Shown in pieces: positions 12,015-22,617 of a stretch of DNA of 64,000 bases (the first letter of the stretch is position 1; each line of letters opens with the position of its first letter). The position numbers and the translations under genes are program-made. Origin of the DNA: Helianthus annuus (taxonomy: Eukaryota > Streptophyta > Magnoliopsida > Asterales > Asteraceae); contig NC_035447.2 of NCBI RefSeq assembly GCF_002127325.2, positions 25,931,762 to 25,995,761 on the forward strand, read 5' to 3'. The notes beneath the pieces were generated by a model. The model was given only the letters and a program-made list of their open reading frames with translations, had not been told where the DNA came from and ran no database searches.

Positions 12015-12279
12015 AGTGACGCATATATATTATAAATCTCCAAAACCAAACCATGAAATCAACAAAACCCTTAGGTTAGACTTCTAATGAGTGACTTAGT
12101 TCGCATGAAAAAACACAATTAACAATACTTTCCAACTTAAATGTCCAAAACAATGTATGTTTTATATACTTTCATACACATATAATTGCCATTTACTTTC
12201 CAATCTCCAACTTATCTTACTCATAGACCATTGTTTATCCTTTTTAGGGTAACTTGGTGATTCCATCCCCTAAACCAGT
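11169..12279. other. Intergenic/TE-derived stretch
   Basis: No gene recognised. It holds a TATA-like word (ttataaatataac near 11300) followed by pyrimidine-rich leader-like sequence and a short ATG (11387) that soon stops, as in retroelement LTRs, and a (TA)n tract at 11962-12010. It ends ccctaaaccagt, directly before the next LTR edge. Confidence 0.45.
11962..12010. repeat. (TA)n microsatellite
   Basis: About 24 TA units with no recognisable MITE attached on either side. Confidence 0.98.
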
Positions 12280-13513
12280 TGTAGGATCGGTTTTGACACC
12301 GTACGATTGCGTAACGAACGTTCGACGTGCGGAATCCGTGAACGTGCGTGACCGAACACACAAGAACGTACTAATGACGTGATTCTATTGATAAAGATGA
12401 CGTGTACAAAACCGTGAATCACGTGGAGAGACTTTCTCTCTCTAGACTTTCTCTCTCTAAGCTCTAGATCTCCTAAATCACCAAATGAGCAAAGTCTTAC
12501 AAATTATGACATAAAGCTCCTATTTATAGCCCTTGGAATTAATGAGACTTCTCATTAATTACCAAAATGCCACCTTGCTAATTCTATCTAAATGTTACAA
12601 TTTAAAGCTCATTTTGAACTGTTTCTCGCTACGGCTCGGATTGACGAAGGCTATAGACATTACTGCACTAACACCAGTCACTCGCATTTGTGGAACTAAT
12701 CTTCGCAAACCGTGAGTATACTTGACCCATTTTTCGCTTTAAATCACTATTTGGGTTGTAACATGTAAACATACTAAATTCACATACACACACAAACAAA
12801 TAATCTCATGCAAATACTCAATCCGTATACATGCTCAAATTGATATGCTTATTATCATTCCACACATGACATTTCATGCTTACTACTATATCATTAACCT
12901 TGCAAGCCTCCTTTTACATGTATAGCGCTATAGGATTAGCACACCGCCCGTTTGTGGTCATTGTTAAGTTATACTTTAGGGTCTTGTTACTTCAGTGACA
13001 AAATTACACCCATGGTCTTATTCACTTCGTTGAAAAGATTATGCTAGTGGAAATTTTGGATTGATGTTTAGTTATGCATGCTAGTATGTAACATGATTTG
13101 TATACTTCAACATGTGGATTTGAGAACCATTCTTTTAAATGCTACGTAGACAAAACTAGTATTCTCATCGACATTATTTTTGGTGACAGATACTTATTAC
13201 ATGCTGCACGAAATGTTTGATGATGCCACAAGAAAATTACTTAGGGTGGAATTAGAAAGTCATCCAAATTTATTTACTTATTTCAATGTTTAGTTATGTT
13301 TACTTTAAAGATTGTTGTATTTCCTTTTGAAACAATTTATCATTGGACCCTATCCTCAAAATTCACTAACTTAAATTATTATTCAAGATTTTTTTTCTTC
13401 ATGCATTTATTTTATCACACGTTCATCATCACATGTTTGATTTTAAAATTCCAATATATCACACGATTATTCTATATTACTTGTTTGTAAAAAATAATAT
13501 ATAATTTTGAAAT

Positions 13514-13779
13514 TGTTATGAATAATTCAGTGGATGACAAAATAGTTGCATAGTAAAAGCGCACAGTAAAGGAAATAATTCGAACGAATTATTATTTATA
13601 GGCCCCACCAGTTTTGTTTTTATTTCTTTTCTTTCCTATATAACGTTTGTTTTCGATGAGAATAAAAAGAAGAGAAATTATAGTTTATCTAAAGTCACCA
13701 GCTTTCACTTTTGGTTGTCACTGAGTCTTACAAAGAAAGGTTGATCTCAAATGAAAGCTTTTAGGCTAGTTTTATAACA
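13514..13779 (+). repeat. Copia 5' LTR, duplicated copy (266 bp)
   Basis: Begins tgttatgaataattcag and ends agttttataaca, as at 22252-22517 and 49663-49928. It is preceded by gaaat, the duplication of the copia insertion, and followed by cgttatcagcacgag, a copia-type primer site. A TATATAA lies at 13637-13643. Confidence 0.85.
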
Positions 13780-14315
13780 CGTTATCAGCACGAGCGCTGT
13801 CAAACAAAAGCAAACGAGCTATTACCATACTCAGTGTAAGAATTTCATATATTTAAATATATACATATATATAGGTTGAAAGCCTAAGGGTGCACCAGTG
13901 AGTTGTAAAACCATACACCTTTATGATGATCTTTTAGATCCCGTTTCTCCTTTATATAAATGTATATTTATAATATAGTTCTGTGATAAATTAAAATTAG
14001 TACAGGGGACCTATTGCTCTGGAGATATAATAATTATGAGACTACTAACATTTATTTATGTACCTAACATTTTTGTTTATGCATCTAATATTTATTTATG
14101 CAATATAACATTTACTAACTACAGTGAACTGTTTCAAAACGTATCATGGAAGCCTTAACCAAACGTATGGTGTAAGCTTAAATTTCCTTATTTATATAAG
14201 AAACTCACTACTCGAGCTAATCTACACATAAGCTACAACTTCTGATATAATTCAACTCATACCCAAAATAACCCATACCCAAACTTTTCTTAGTTCAACA
14301 AAACCAAATATTCAA

Positions 14316-15753
14316 ATGGCAAATCTTCCAGTAGCATATGCTGAATCTTCAAATGCAGCAAACATTCATCGATTCCTTCGGTTTACTGATTTACCCAATC
14401 GTGAGAGGTATCAAAAACTCAAGAATCTTGAAATTTTTTTCTATTAGCGGTATTGATTGGTATCAGATGGAAATGTTTGATCCAAGTGGTTTACTGGCAA
14501 GATTACTACCACCTAATACGCCCTGGCGTCGTTTCTTCGACATCCTAGAACCGTCATACGATGAACTTGTATATGAGTTGTTTTCCACTTTCTATTTCAA
14601 ATATGATAAAAGTCTTACCGATGAATCTATTCATTTTCGACTTTGTGGACAATCTTATAATATGTCATTAACAGAATTCGCAGTTCATCTGGGCATATAT
14701 ACAGATGAAGAAGTTAAACAACCTATTTTTACGGAGGCATCAACCTCTTATTCCCCTGAGGAAATGAAAGAATACTGGCTAAGCCATTCATCGAAAGAGT
14801 GGTGTAACAATAATAATTCTATGAAATTCATAGACCCTCGTTATCAATATATGCATCGTGTTTTAGCCAACACTATCACGGGGCGCAAGAATAATCAACA
14901 TAGGGTTAGTGCTACCGACCTTTTCCATCTACATAGTATTTTTGAGCAAGTTCCTTGTAATATTGCCCACGAGCTTGCTACATATCTTTTAAATCAACAA
15001 ACAAATCCGCTGAGAAGTCTCATGGGAGGGTCTTACATTACAAAAATAGCAAAATCATTAGGTGTCTTAAGTAATCAGATTATCCAAGGATTATCTCCAC
15101 CAAAGGCATCTGGGATTGTAAATTTTAACTCTGTTAGGCTAACCCCTGTTCATAATTATATACTAAATCAACCATTCCAGTCGGAGGAAGCTCAAGTTAT
15201 CTTAGAAAGTACCTCAACACAAAATTTACAACAATCATTGTTGCAGCTTCCTCAACCGTCTTTTTATCGATTTGATCTACAACCACAGCTGCCACCCGTA
15301 CAAGAACATATTACAACTAACCTATCTCAACCGAACATCTTACAAAACATCTCACGTTTAGTTTTCGAGGAAGATTCAACGATGCAACAAACTTTGTTTG
15401 ATGAAAACATGATATTCCAAGAGCAGTTAGCATCAGAATCATTTTTGCAATCACCATTACCGCAACAGTTTTTCCAATCACTATTAAACGAAGTAGAACA
15501 ACAATTGCCACCAATTAATATAACAAAACCATGTACGGTACCTCAAATGAATCTACCTTCAGATTCAATAGGAGTCGAAGTGGTTAGGTTAAACGATCAG
15601 ATTCGAAATTTGTCTAAACAAATAAAACGGCTGACAGAGAGAAATAAATGGTTGGAAGACATGCTAAAACAAATAGCTAATAGTATGCAACTAACTCTAC
15701 CACCTTCACCACCTTATGGTTCTGAGTCTGAATTTGATTCATTATATTATTAA
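14316..15753 (+). pseudogene. Athila ORF1-like protein, duplicated copy
   Basis: The natural start is ATG 14316 (MANLPVAYAESSNAANIHRF), which runs into a stop after a T-run near 14436-14442. The remainder is open in the next frame to 15753, where the 471-codon reading begins at an internal ATG at 14338. Recognisable features are DPSGLLARLLPPNTPWRRF, IHFRLCGQSYNMSLTEFAVH and GIYTDEE, which resemble the ATHILA ORF1 family of plant elements. The C-terminus is Q-rich with a short heptad region (LNDQIRNLSKQIKRLTERN). Function is unknown. The same T-run shift in the second copy shows it predates the duplication. Confidence 0.6.
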
Positions 15754-15825
15754 TTTCAAATGTAAGTTTGTTCACATCATAATAGACTATCAAATTATTA
15801 TGATTAAAATTGTTTAATACATACA

Positions 15826-17404
15826 AAGTTTTCAACATATTCTCCCAAACCTGTTCATCATGTTTAGCACTCGAATTTTGAATATTAGCTCTTCAACATC
15901 AGTTGTCGAAAATCTTTTTGAATTTTCAAAATTTTATGCTAAAACACTCTGAAAATCTTTTTGGATTTTTGTTTTTGAATGAAATACAGTAAACACATAT
16001 ATACAAACAATATTTTTGTGAGTTTGTTTAAGAGGATCATATCAGTTCTTGAGACAAATCACTAGCACCGTTAAGCTTTAATCATTTTAAGTTCTTAACG
16101 ATTCACATAGATTGACGATATAGTTGTCCTCTTAAGCTCAATCTAAAAACTTTCGAAAAGCTTATCGATACGTTTAATGTATATTAATTTTGCACTAAAT
16201 TCTTATAGACCCCACGATCTCAGCATATCCCCTCATCATGCAATACATTAACTCAAGTAATGCCTTTAAACTTTCATCAACTGTGATATGTGCGAAAACA
16301 AAGCAGAATGTTTAAACATTAACAATCAGGTCGATACTTCCGTATACGCAGAGAAAGTCCAATGTTTAAACAAAATAAGAAAATAAAACAAGTTGAAATT
16401 GTTTAGGCTTTAACCACCAGGTCGATACTCCCGTATACGCAGAGGTGATCCAAAGCTTAAACGAAACACCAAAGAAAATAAAGCAGAACGTTTAGGCAAT
16501 AACATACAGATCGATACTCACGTATACGCAGAGGATGTCCAATGCTTAAACAAAATAAAGAAATAAAACAAGTTTAAATCTTTGCAAAATAAAATGCACA
16601 ATCACAGCGATTTTTCAGCAAAGTTGTAAAAGTTCACAAACTTAACCGGTTTTATGCTCTTTAGCATTCAGCGATTACTGAGTAGGTACACAATCAAGAA
16701 GGACAAAACTAAGTACTATGCTTTCAACCGTGTTTCCCACTAGAACTAGGCTTTTTCATTTATGTTTGTATCGTTATCGCAAATCTACTAGTCTAGCTGA
16801 GCCTATCATCACATCCTTAGTGAGATCGTTTATCACATTTGACATTACATTTCTTTAGCATGCTGTGATAGTCCACTGATGTACTATCATTTCCTCTTTT
16901 TCACAACAAAACTCATTTTTGATTTTTTAATGTTTTTGACTTTTTCAAATTTTCTAATTTTTTTAAAAATTTTTCTCCCCCCCTAAAATCAAAATATGTT
17001 TCATTTTTTATTTTCAAGGAAAATTTGAAAACAAACTGTACAAATAAAGTGACAAACTGATATCGAATCATTTCAATTCGCCATTCACTTGGCATAAACA
17101 ATCAGAACTCCGCCTGACAACAAACTATTTTCCCATTTAGATTTCAAAACACTTAAGTTTGTTTTAATCAAAATGGTTTTTCCGGAAAATTAGTTTTGTG
17201 TGTCATTTCACAAATTCGGGGTTATTTCATCAAATTGTTTTCCCTTAATCACTTGTCGGAAAGATAAATCAAGTACAACTTAATATCCTTGATTAGTCTT
17301 TTGTAATTCGAAATATCACAGTTACCAACCTGTGAATTTCTCAAGAAAGATGCCGATACCTGTTCCACACTTACCAACCTGGGTACTCCGGCAAGTCAGG
17401 TTTT
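15826..17404 (-). other. 3' non-coding interior of the gag element
   Basis: No RT or integrase motif in either strand. It contains the 90-bp tandem repeat (16290-16580) and an A/G tract on the minus strand near 16970-16990 (aggggggagaaaaa), a possible polypurine tract. The junction at 15825/15826 has no purine tract, which argues that it is not an ordinary LTR start. Confidence 0.5.
16290..16580. repeat. 90-bp tandem repeat, three copies
   Basis: Three copies of aggtcgatact...cgtatacgcagag start at about 16328, 16419 and 16508, spaced 91 and 89 bp. Each holds the perfect palindrome CGTATACG and a downstream caatgyttaaacaaaat-like word. Confidence 0.85.
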
Positions 17405-19729
17405 TCATTTGAAAAGATCTACCCAAGCCTGACCAGCCTTGGGTTTGACAATTTTTACCTCAACAGATGGCTCTTCTAGTTTTGACAAACCAGAATCATT
17501 GCCAGAACGTAGCTCTTTTGACTTTGACAAGTCAAATTCATTGCCAACACGTGACTCTTTTGCTTCTGAAGAAACAAATTCATTGCCAACCTTCATTGAT
17601 ACCCAATTTTTACTAGATCTAGGTTTTCCAAACTTATTAGCCTGTGAAATGAATAATGTTTCACGGTCTCTTTTATACTCGAAAACCTTGATAATGATTT
17701 TGTCTGAAAAATTAACTTTCTTTGATTGTTTATTATTTTGCTTAGTTAATTTTTCTTTCTTTATCTTCTCTTTTGTCCTCAGATTTGCATCTGATAAATT
17801 CGTTTTGCTTGCCTTTTTAGTTGAGGAAAGCAATTCATCAGAACTTTTTCTCGGATTACCAGTTGTATCCGAGGACAAAATCCTTTCCAGATACTCTCTT
17901 GCCTTCTTCCTTTTCTTTCTCAGTTTGTCTTTCTGCCCTTGTGAAAGCTTTACTTTCTTTTCTTCCACTTTCTGTTCTTTGGGCTTGACATTGACAGATT
18001 TCTTTTCCATTTTGTGAGATTTAGCCCTCGATCTTTCCTTTGATCTCATTGGGCAATCTCTTGCAATATGGCATCTGATTTGACATTCATAACACCTTCT
18101 CGTTTCAGATCTCTGACTTTGACAGTTGACAGAAATGTGTCCCTGATAACCACATGAGTAACACACTCTGTTATCATACCTCTTCTCACTTTCATATCGT
18201 ACACCATTTTCATACCACACACTTAGATCATAACATTGAGTTGCCTTGTGGTAATCACCATTTCTCTGTTTTCTATCATTGTAATGATTTGTCCTTGAAG
18301 AATCTTCATCCCATCTTCTCTTGTAAGATGGATTTGGCTTTTGAGAACTGTGGTCAAACCTGCACCACTGGTTACCAACTATTTTTGAGTTTTGATTTTT
18401 AAATTTTTGTGATTTTTTATTGTGATTGGATGATTGATCTGATGAGCTTTTATTTTCTTTTTGAAAATTTTTCGATTTATTATCTTTTTGTTTATGTTCC
18501 ACATTCTTCTTTACAGGTTTTTGCGTTGAGCATTCACCTTTCTCAGTAGAATGTAAAACAGTATTTTTAAACATTTCATTTAATTTCAAAAATGTTTTTC
18601 TTTTTTCTTCTTTTTCTTTTTCATCATCAGATTTGTCATCACAATCTTCAATTTTGACTTTGTCAAAATTTGTGACATTGTCACTTACTGGGACAGAATT
18701 GATTGGTTTTGGACATACAAGATTTGGTAATGATGATGAAGTCACAAAACCTTTCAATTTCTTTTCAAGTTCTTCAATTTTGTTCCTTGAATTCTCAGCT
18801 TCTTTTTCAAGCTGAGAAATTTTCTCAAGATGAGAATTGATTGCCTTTTCATTCACAATTTTGTTTTTCTCAAAAATTGATTTTTCATTTTCTAAAATTT
18901 TTATTTGATTTTGAAATTCTGTTTCTTTTTCTTTCAAAACTTTGTTTTCCAGCTTTATCCAAGAAACATCTTTATTTTCACTTTTAATTCTTTCAAAATC
19001 TTCGTTTTCTAATGACAAACTCTCAATATTCTTCAAAAGTTTGTCATTTTCAGATTTCAGTGTTTCACAGTTCAAGCGCAACTCCAGAATCTGTTCATCA
19101 TCAGCTTTCTTCTCAATCTTCAAAGTTTTGTTTTCCAATGTCAAACTCTCCACATCCTTCAAGAGTTTAACATTGTCTGCTTCTGATTTTTCGCATTTCG
19201 AGCACACAGCTTCACTTTTTGAAATTTCATCTTTCTTGGATTCTTCAATCTTTGACGTTCCTGCAAGAAAAATTTTAACCATATCAGCAGGATTCAAATC
19301 TTCATTTAAAAAACAACCTCTCTTGTAATCATATTTCATCCTACTTCTTACATCAAGACCATTTTCAATTCTTTTGATTATTTCAAGAATCACATTCAAA
19401 CTTATATATTTTGAACTTCTTTCTAATTCCTTTATCAACTCTTTCTTTTTCCTCTCAATTTCATCACTGTGTCTTCTAAGCTCTCTGAAGAAGTCATATG
19501 GATCAAATTTTGAGAACCTAGAATCCTTTTTCAGTTTACCCAAAAATTCATCCCATTCCAAAGGTAAGGCATCTGCAAATTTTGATATCTTTTCAGCATT
19601 TGTCAACTTAATCCCATACCTTTCCAACTTATCAAGCAATTCAAAATATCTCTCTTTCAAATCATCAAACTTTTCAAATTTTTTACACAAAATATTCAGA
19701 TCTTTTAATCCAAGCATCCTTTTTCTCAT
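17405..19729 (-). CDS. Gag protein with coiled coil and two zinc knuckles
   Basis: A 774-codon open frame. The N-terminal third is a helical capsid-like region (KFADALPLEWDEFLGKLKK). The middle third is a long K/E/L/N-rich coiled coil with repeated NKTLK, SENDKLLKN and LENKVLKEK heptads. Two CCHC zinc knuckles follow, CYSCGYQGHISVNC and CYECQIRCHIARDC, each C-x2-C-x4-H-x4-C, then a basic tail ending KPKAGQAWVDLFK. It should package the element RNA in cytoplasmic particles. No polymerase follows, so the element depends on another for reverse transcription and integration. The family is copia-like in style; the exact lineage is not certain. Confidence 0.75.
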   Translation of the reverse strand: MRKRMLGLKDLNILCKKFEKFDDLKERYFELLDKLERYGIKLTNAEKISKFADALPLEWDEFLGKLKKDSRFSKFDPYDFFRELRRHSDEIERKKKELIKELERSSKYISLNVILEIIKRIENGLDVRSRMKYDYKRGCFLNEDLNPADMVKIFLAGTSKIEESKKDEISKSEAVCSKCEKSEADNVKLLKDVESLTLENKTLKIEKKADDEQILELRLNCETLKSENDKLLKNIESLSLENEDFERIKSENKDVSWIKLENKVLKEKETEFQNQIKILENEKSIFEKNKIVNEKAINSHLEKISQLEKEAENSRNKIEELEKKLKGFVTSSSLPNLVCPKPINSVPVSDNVTNFDKVKIEDCDDKSDDEKEKEEKRKTFLKLNEMFKNTVLHSTEKGECSTQKPVKKNVEHKQKDNKSKNFQKENKSSSDQSSNHNKKSQKFKNQNSKIVGNQWCRFDHSSQKPNPSYKRRWDEDSSRTNHYNDRKQRNGDYHKATQCYDLSVWYENGVRYESEKRYDNRVCYSCGYQGHISVNCQSQRSETRRCYECQIRCHIARDCPMRSKERSRAKSHKMEKKSVNVKPKEQKVEEKKVKLSQGQKDKLRKKRKKAREYLERILSSDTTGNPRKSSDELLSSTKKASKTNLSDANLRTKEKIKKEKLTKQNNKQSKKVNFSDKIIIKVFEYKRDRETLFISQANKFGKPRSSKNWVSMKVGNEFVSSEAKESRVGNEFDLSKSKELRSGNDSGLSKLEEPSVEVKIVKPKAGQAWVDLFK

Positions 19730-20485
19730 CTTCTTTCCTGTATTGCCAATTCATATCAAACCAACTATTAATTCTTTCAAGTTTAGTGTTTTCTTGTTCA
19801 TCAAACATTTTGACCAAATGTTAAACAATCTGATTTTTACTCAATTAAATCTATTGATCCTCAAATTTGAACAATTTTCTTACTCAACTTAGGCCGACAC
19901 TCTCACATGCAAATAGACAAAAATGTTGCACTAAAATGTGATTGGGCCAAGATGTAAAAAAAATGATTTAATAAGTTGATTGGGCCGAAAATATTAGGTA
20001 TACAGTCAACAACTTTCAAATACAACACTCAACTGATTATCATTGGACCTCACAATTCTTGTCACAAGGTCATCGTCACATGCAGTTTTATCATTTCACA
20101 CAAACCGATATCATCATGCAAATTAGACCTATGAATCTTGATTGAATTAAAGAAGCCGACAATATTAAATGTCAATACAATCCTATTGGGCCACACAAAA
20201 ATCTTATTGGACCTTAAACTGATAGTGGCTGACAACTTCTTTTTACTCAATTCAATTGTAAGATCAATTTGTTAGTCAAGTAGTCTTTGAGTTAATGGCC
20301 AACAACCTTACATCAACAACACCTTTGTTAATTCTAATTGGACCAACACTTGCACTATACCGACAACTATTAAATGTATTTCAAACTGATTGGGTCGACA
20401 AAATGACCGACAACTAGTTTTGTAGTTCAGTTGATCACGTGACAGACTGAAAACTATTGACAAACTTTTCAAGCAAAACCAATGT
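19730..20485 (-). other. Leader of the gag element, upstream part
   Basis: Between the gag start and the primer site in minus orientation. AT-rich with no gene recognised. Short repeated words (attgggcc, ccgacaac) recur between 19930 and 20420. Confidence 0.5.
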
Positions 20486-20731
20486 TCAAGCGGAATCAAC
20501 TTTTGAAGTTCGAGTGGAATCAGACTTGTTTGATTTCGAGCGGAATCAGGATAACATTTCGGGCGAAATCAGAAAATCACGAGCGAAATCAAAAGTAAGC
20601 TGCTTTGGAGCGAAATCAACCTTAAATTACGAGCGGTTAACGTTTTTCGAGCGAAATCAATGTTTTTCGAGCGAAATCAGATTTTAATGCTGATTTCGAG
20701 CGGAATTAGATGTTAATTTCGAGCAGAATCA
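20486..20731 (-). repeat. Short-period TTTCGAGCGAAATC repeat array in the leader
   Basis: About eleven degenerate copies of tttcgagcgaaatca at roughly 23-bp spacing. Variants include cgagtggaatcag, cgggcgaaatcag and cgagcggaattag. It lies in the transcribed leader between primer site and gag. The core is an imperfect inverted repeat (TTTCG..CGAAA), but some variants break pairing in the transcribed sense. Confidence 0.8.
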
Positions 20732-21004
20732 GGTTTTTAACGCGAAATTGGACCGAAAAACTCAAATTTCTCCTAAACGGCTCGGAGTTTGAATCTGAAA
20801 TTTGGTAGGGTTGTAAATCAAGTGTTTTCGCACAATATATCAAAAATTCAGCCGATTTGGACCGTAAAAACCCGTTCAATTTTACGTTTTTCAGTGAAAA
20901 CCATGATAAAAGTGAAAAAGATGAAGAATTAGATGAAATTCAGATCTGAAAACGCTGTAATCTGGTACGAATCTATGTGTTTGATCAAAGCAATCGAGCT
21001 CCTA

Positions 21005-21015
21005 CTCTGATACCA
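21005..21015 (-). other. Initiator-Met primer-binding site of the gag element
   Basis: The minus strand reads TGGTATCAGAG, 2 nt from the LTR edge at 21018. This fixes the orientation of the gag element and identifies 21018 as the inner edge of its 5' LTR. Confidence 0.85.
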
Positions 21016-21017
21016 CT

Positions 21018-22251
21018 TGTAGGATCGGTTTTGACACCGTACGATTGCGTAACGAACGTTCGACGTGCGGAATCCGTGAACGTGCGTGACCGAACACACA
21101 AGAACGTACTAATGACGTGATTCTATTGATAAAGATGACGTGTACAAAACCGTGAATCACGTGGAGAGACTTTCTCTCTCTAGACTTTCTCTCTCTAAGC
21201 TCTAGATCTCCTAAATCACCAAATGAGAAAAGTCTTACAAATTATGACATAAAGCTCCTATTTATAGCCCTTGGAATTAATGAGACTTCTCATTAATTAC
21301 CAAAATGCCACCTTGCTAATTCTATCTAAACGTTACAATTTAAAGCTCATTTTGAACTGTTTCTCGCTACGGCTCGGATTGACGAAGGCTATAGACATTA
21401 CTGCACTAACACCAGTCACTCGCATTTGTGGAACTAATCTTCGCAAACCGTGAGTATACTTGACCCATTTTTCGCTTTAAATCACTATTTGGGTTGTAAC
21501 ATGTAAACATACTAAATTCACATACACACACAAACAAATAATCTCATGCAAATACTCAATCCGTATACATGCTCAAATTGATATGCTTATTATCATTCCA
21601 CACATGACATTTCATGCTTACTACTATATCATTAACCTTGCAAGCCTCCTTTTACATGTATAGCGCTGTAGGATTAGCACACCGCCCGTTTATGGTCATT
21701 GTTAAGTTATACTTTAGGGTCTTGTTACTTCAGTGACAAAATTACACCCATGGTCTTATTCACTTCGTTGAAAAGATTATGCTAGTGGAAATTTTGGATT
21801 GATGTTTAGTTATGCATGCTAGTATGTAACATGATTTGTATACTTTAACATGTGGATTTGAGAACCATTCTTTTAAATGCTACGTAGACAAAACTAGTAT
21901 TCTCATCGACATTATTTTTGGTGACAGATACTTATTACATGCTGCACGAAATGTTTGATGATGCCACAAGAAAATTACTTAGGGTGGAATTAGAAAGTCA
22001 TCCAAATTTATTTACTTATTTCAATGTTTAGTTATGTTTACTTTAAAGATTGTTGTATTTTCTTTTGAAACAATTTATCATTGGACCCTATCCTCAAAAT
22101 TCACTAACTTAAATTATTATTCAAGATTTTTTTTCTTCATGCATTTATTTTATCACACGTTCATCATCACATGTTTGATTTTAAAATTCCAATATATCAC
22201 ACGATTATTCTATATTACTTGTTTGTAAAAAATAATATATAATTTTGAAAT
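21018..22251 (-). repeat. Right LTR of the gag element, up to the copia insertion
   Basis: Homologous to 12280-13513. It is interrupted at 22251/22252 by the copia LTR, with gaaat as the duplicated target. The remaining U3 side should lie to the right of 49933 but cannot be recognised there. Confidence 0.75.
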
Positions 22252-22517
22252 TGTTATGAATAATTCAGTGGATGACAAAATAGTTGCATAGTAAAAGTGC
22301 ACAGTAAAGGAAATAATTCGAACGAATTATTATTTATAGGCCCCACCAGTTTTGTTTTTATTTCTTTTCTTTCCTATATAACGTTTGTTTTCGATGAGAA
22401 TAAAAAGAAGAGAAATTATAGTTTATCTAAAGTCACCAGCTTTCACTTTTGGTTGTCACTGAGTCTTACAAAGAAAGGTTGATCTCAAATGAAAGCTTTT
22501 AGGCTAGTTTTATAACA
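22252..22517 (+). repeat. Copia 5' LTR
   Basis: tgttatgaat...ttataaca, 266 bp, preceded by gaaat. Contains tcctatataacg as a TATA box. Confidence 0.9.
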
Positions 22518-22532
22518 CGTTATCAGCACGAG
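22518..22532 (+). other. Copia primer-binding site
   Basis: cgttatcagcacgag follows the LTR end ttataaca directly. This is a common arrangement in Ale-type copia elements, which use part of a tRNA as primer. Confidence 0.65.
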
Positions 22533-22612
22533 CGCTGTCAAACAAAAGCAAAGGAGCTATTACCATACTTAATGTAAGAATTTCATATATTTAAATATAT
22601 ACATATATATAG

Positions 22613-22617
22613 GTTGA
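22613..22617. other. Target-site duplication of the chromovirus, left
   Basis: gttga precedes the LTR start tgtcacacc. The identical gttga at 36672-36676 follows the other LTR, and the uninterrupted site ataggttgaaagcc is seen near 13873. Confidence 0.95.

Larger units (their letters stand above)
12280..15825 (-). repeat. Left copy of the 3.5-kb LTR/copia duplication
   Basis: Starts tgtaggatcgg and ends aatacataca. It is nearly identical (about 19 mismatches by eye, no indels noticed) to 21018-22617 joined to 36672-38622. Its first 1234 bp is the 3' LTR end of the minus-strand gag-only element; from 13514 it is the 5' portion of the copia element. At 13873 it reads ataggttgaaagcc, which is the empty site of the chromovirus inserted in the other copy. 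Confidence 0.85.

Noticed and set aside
17439..19892. Several plus-strand frames opposite the gag gene
   Set aside because: They are antisense shadows of the gag coding sequence with F/S/L-rich text.
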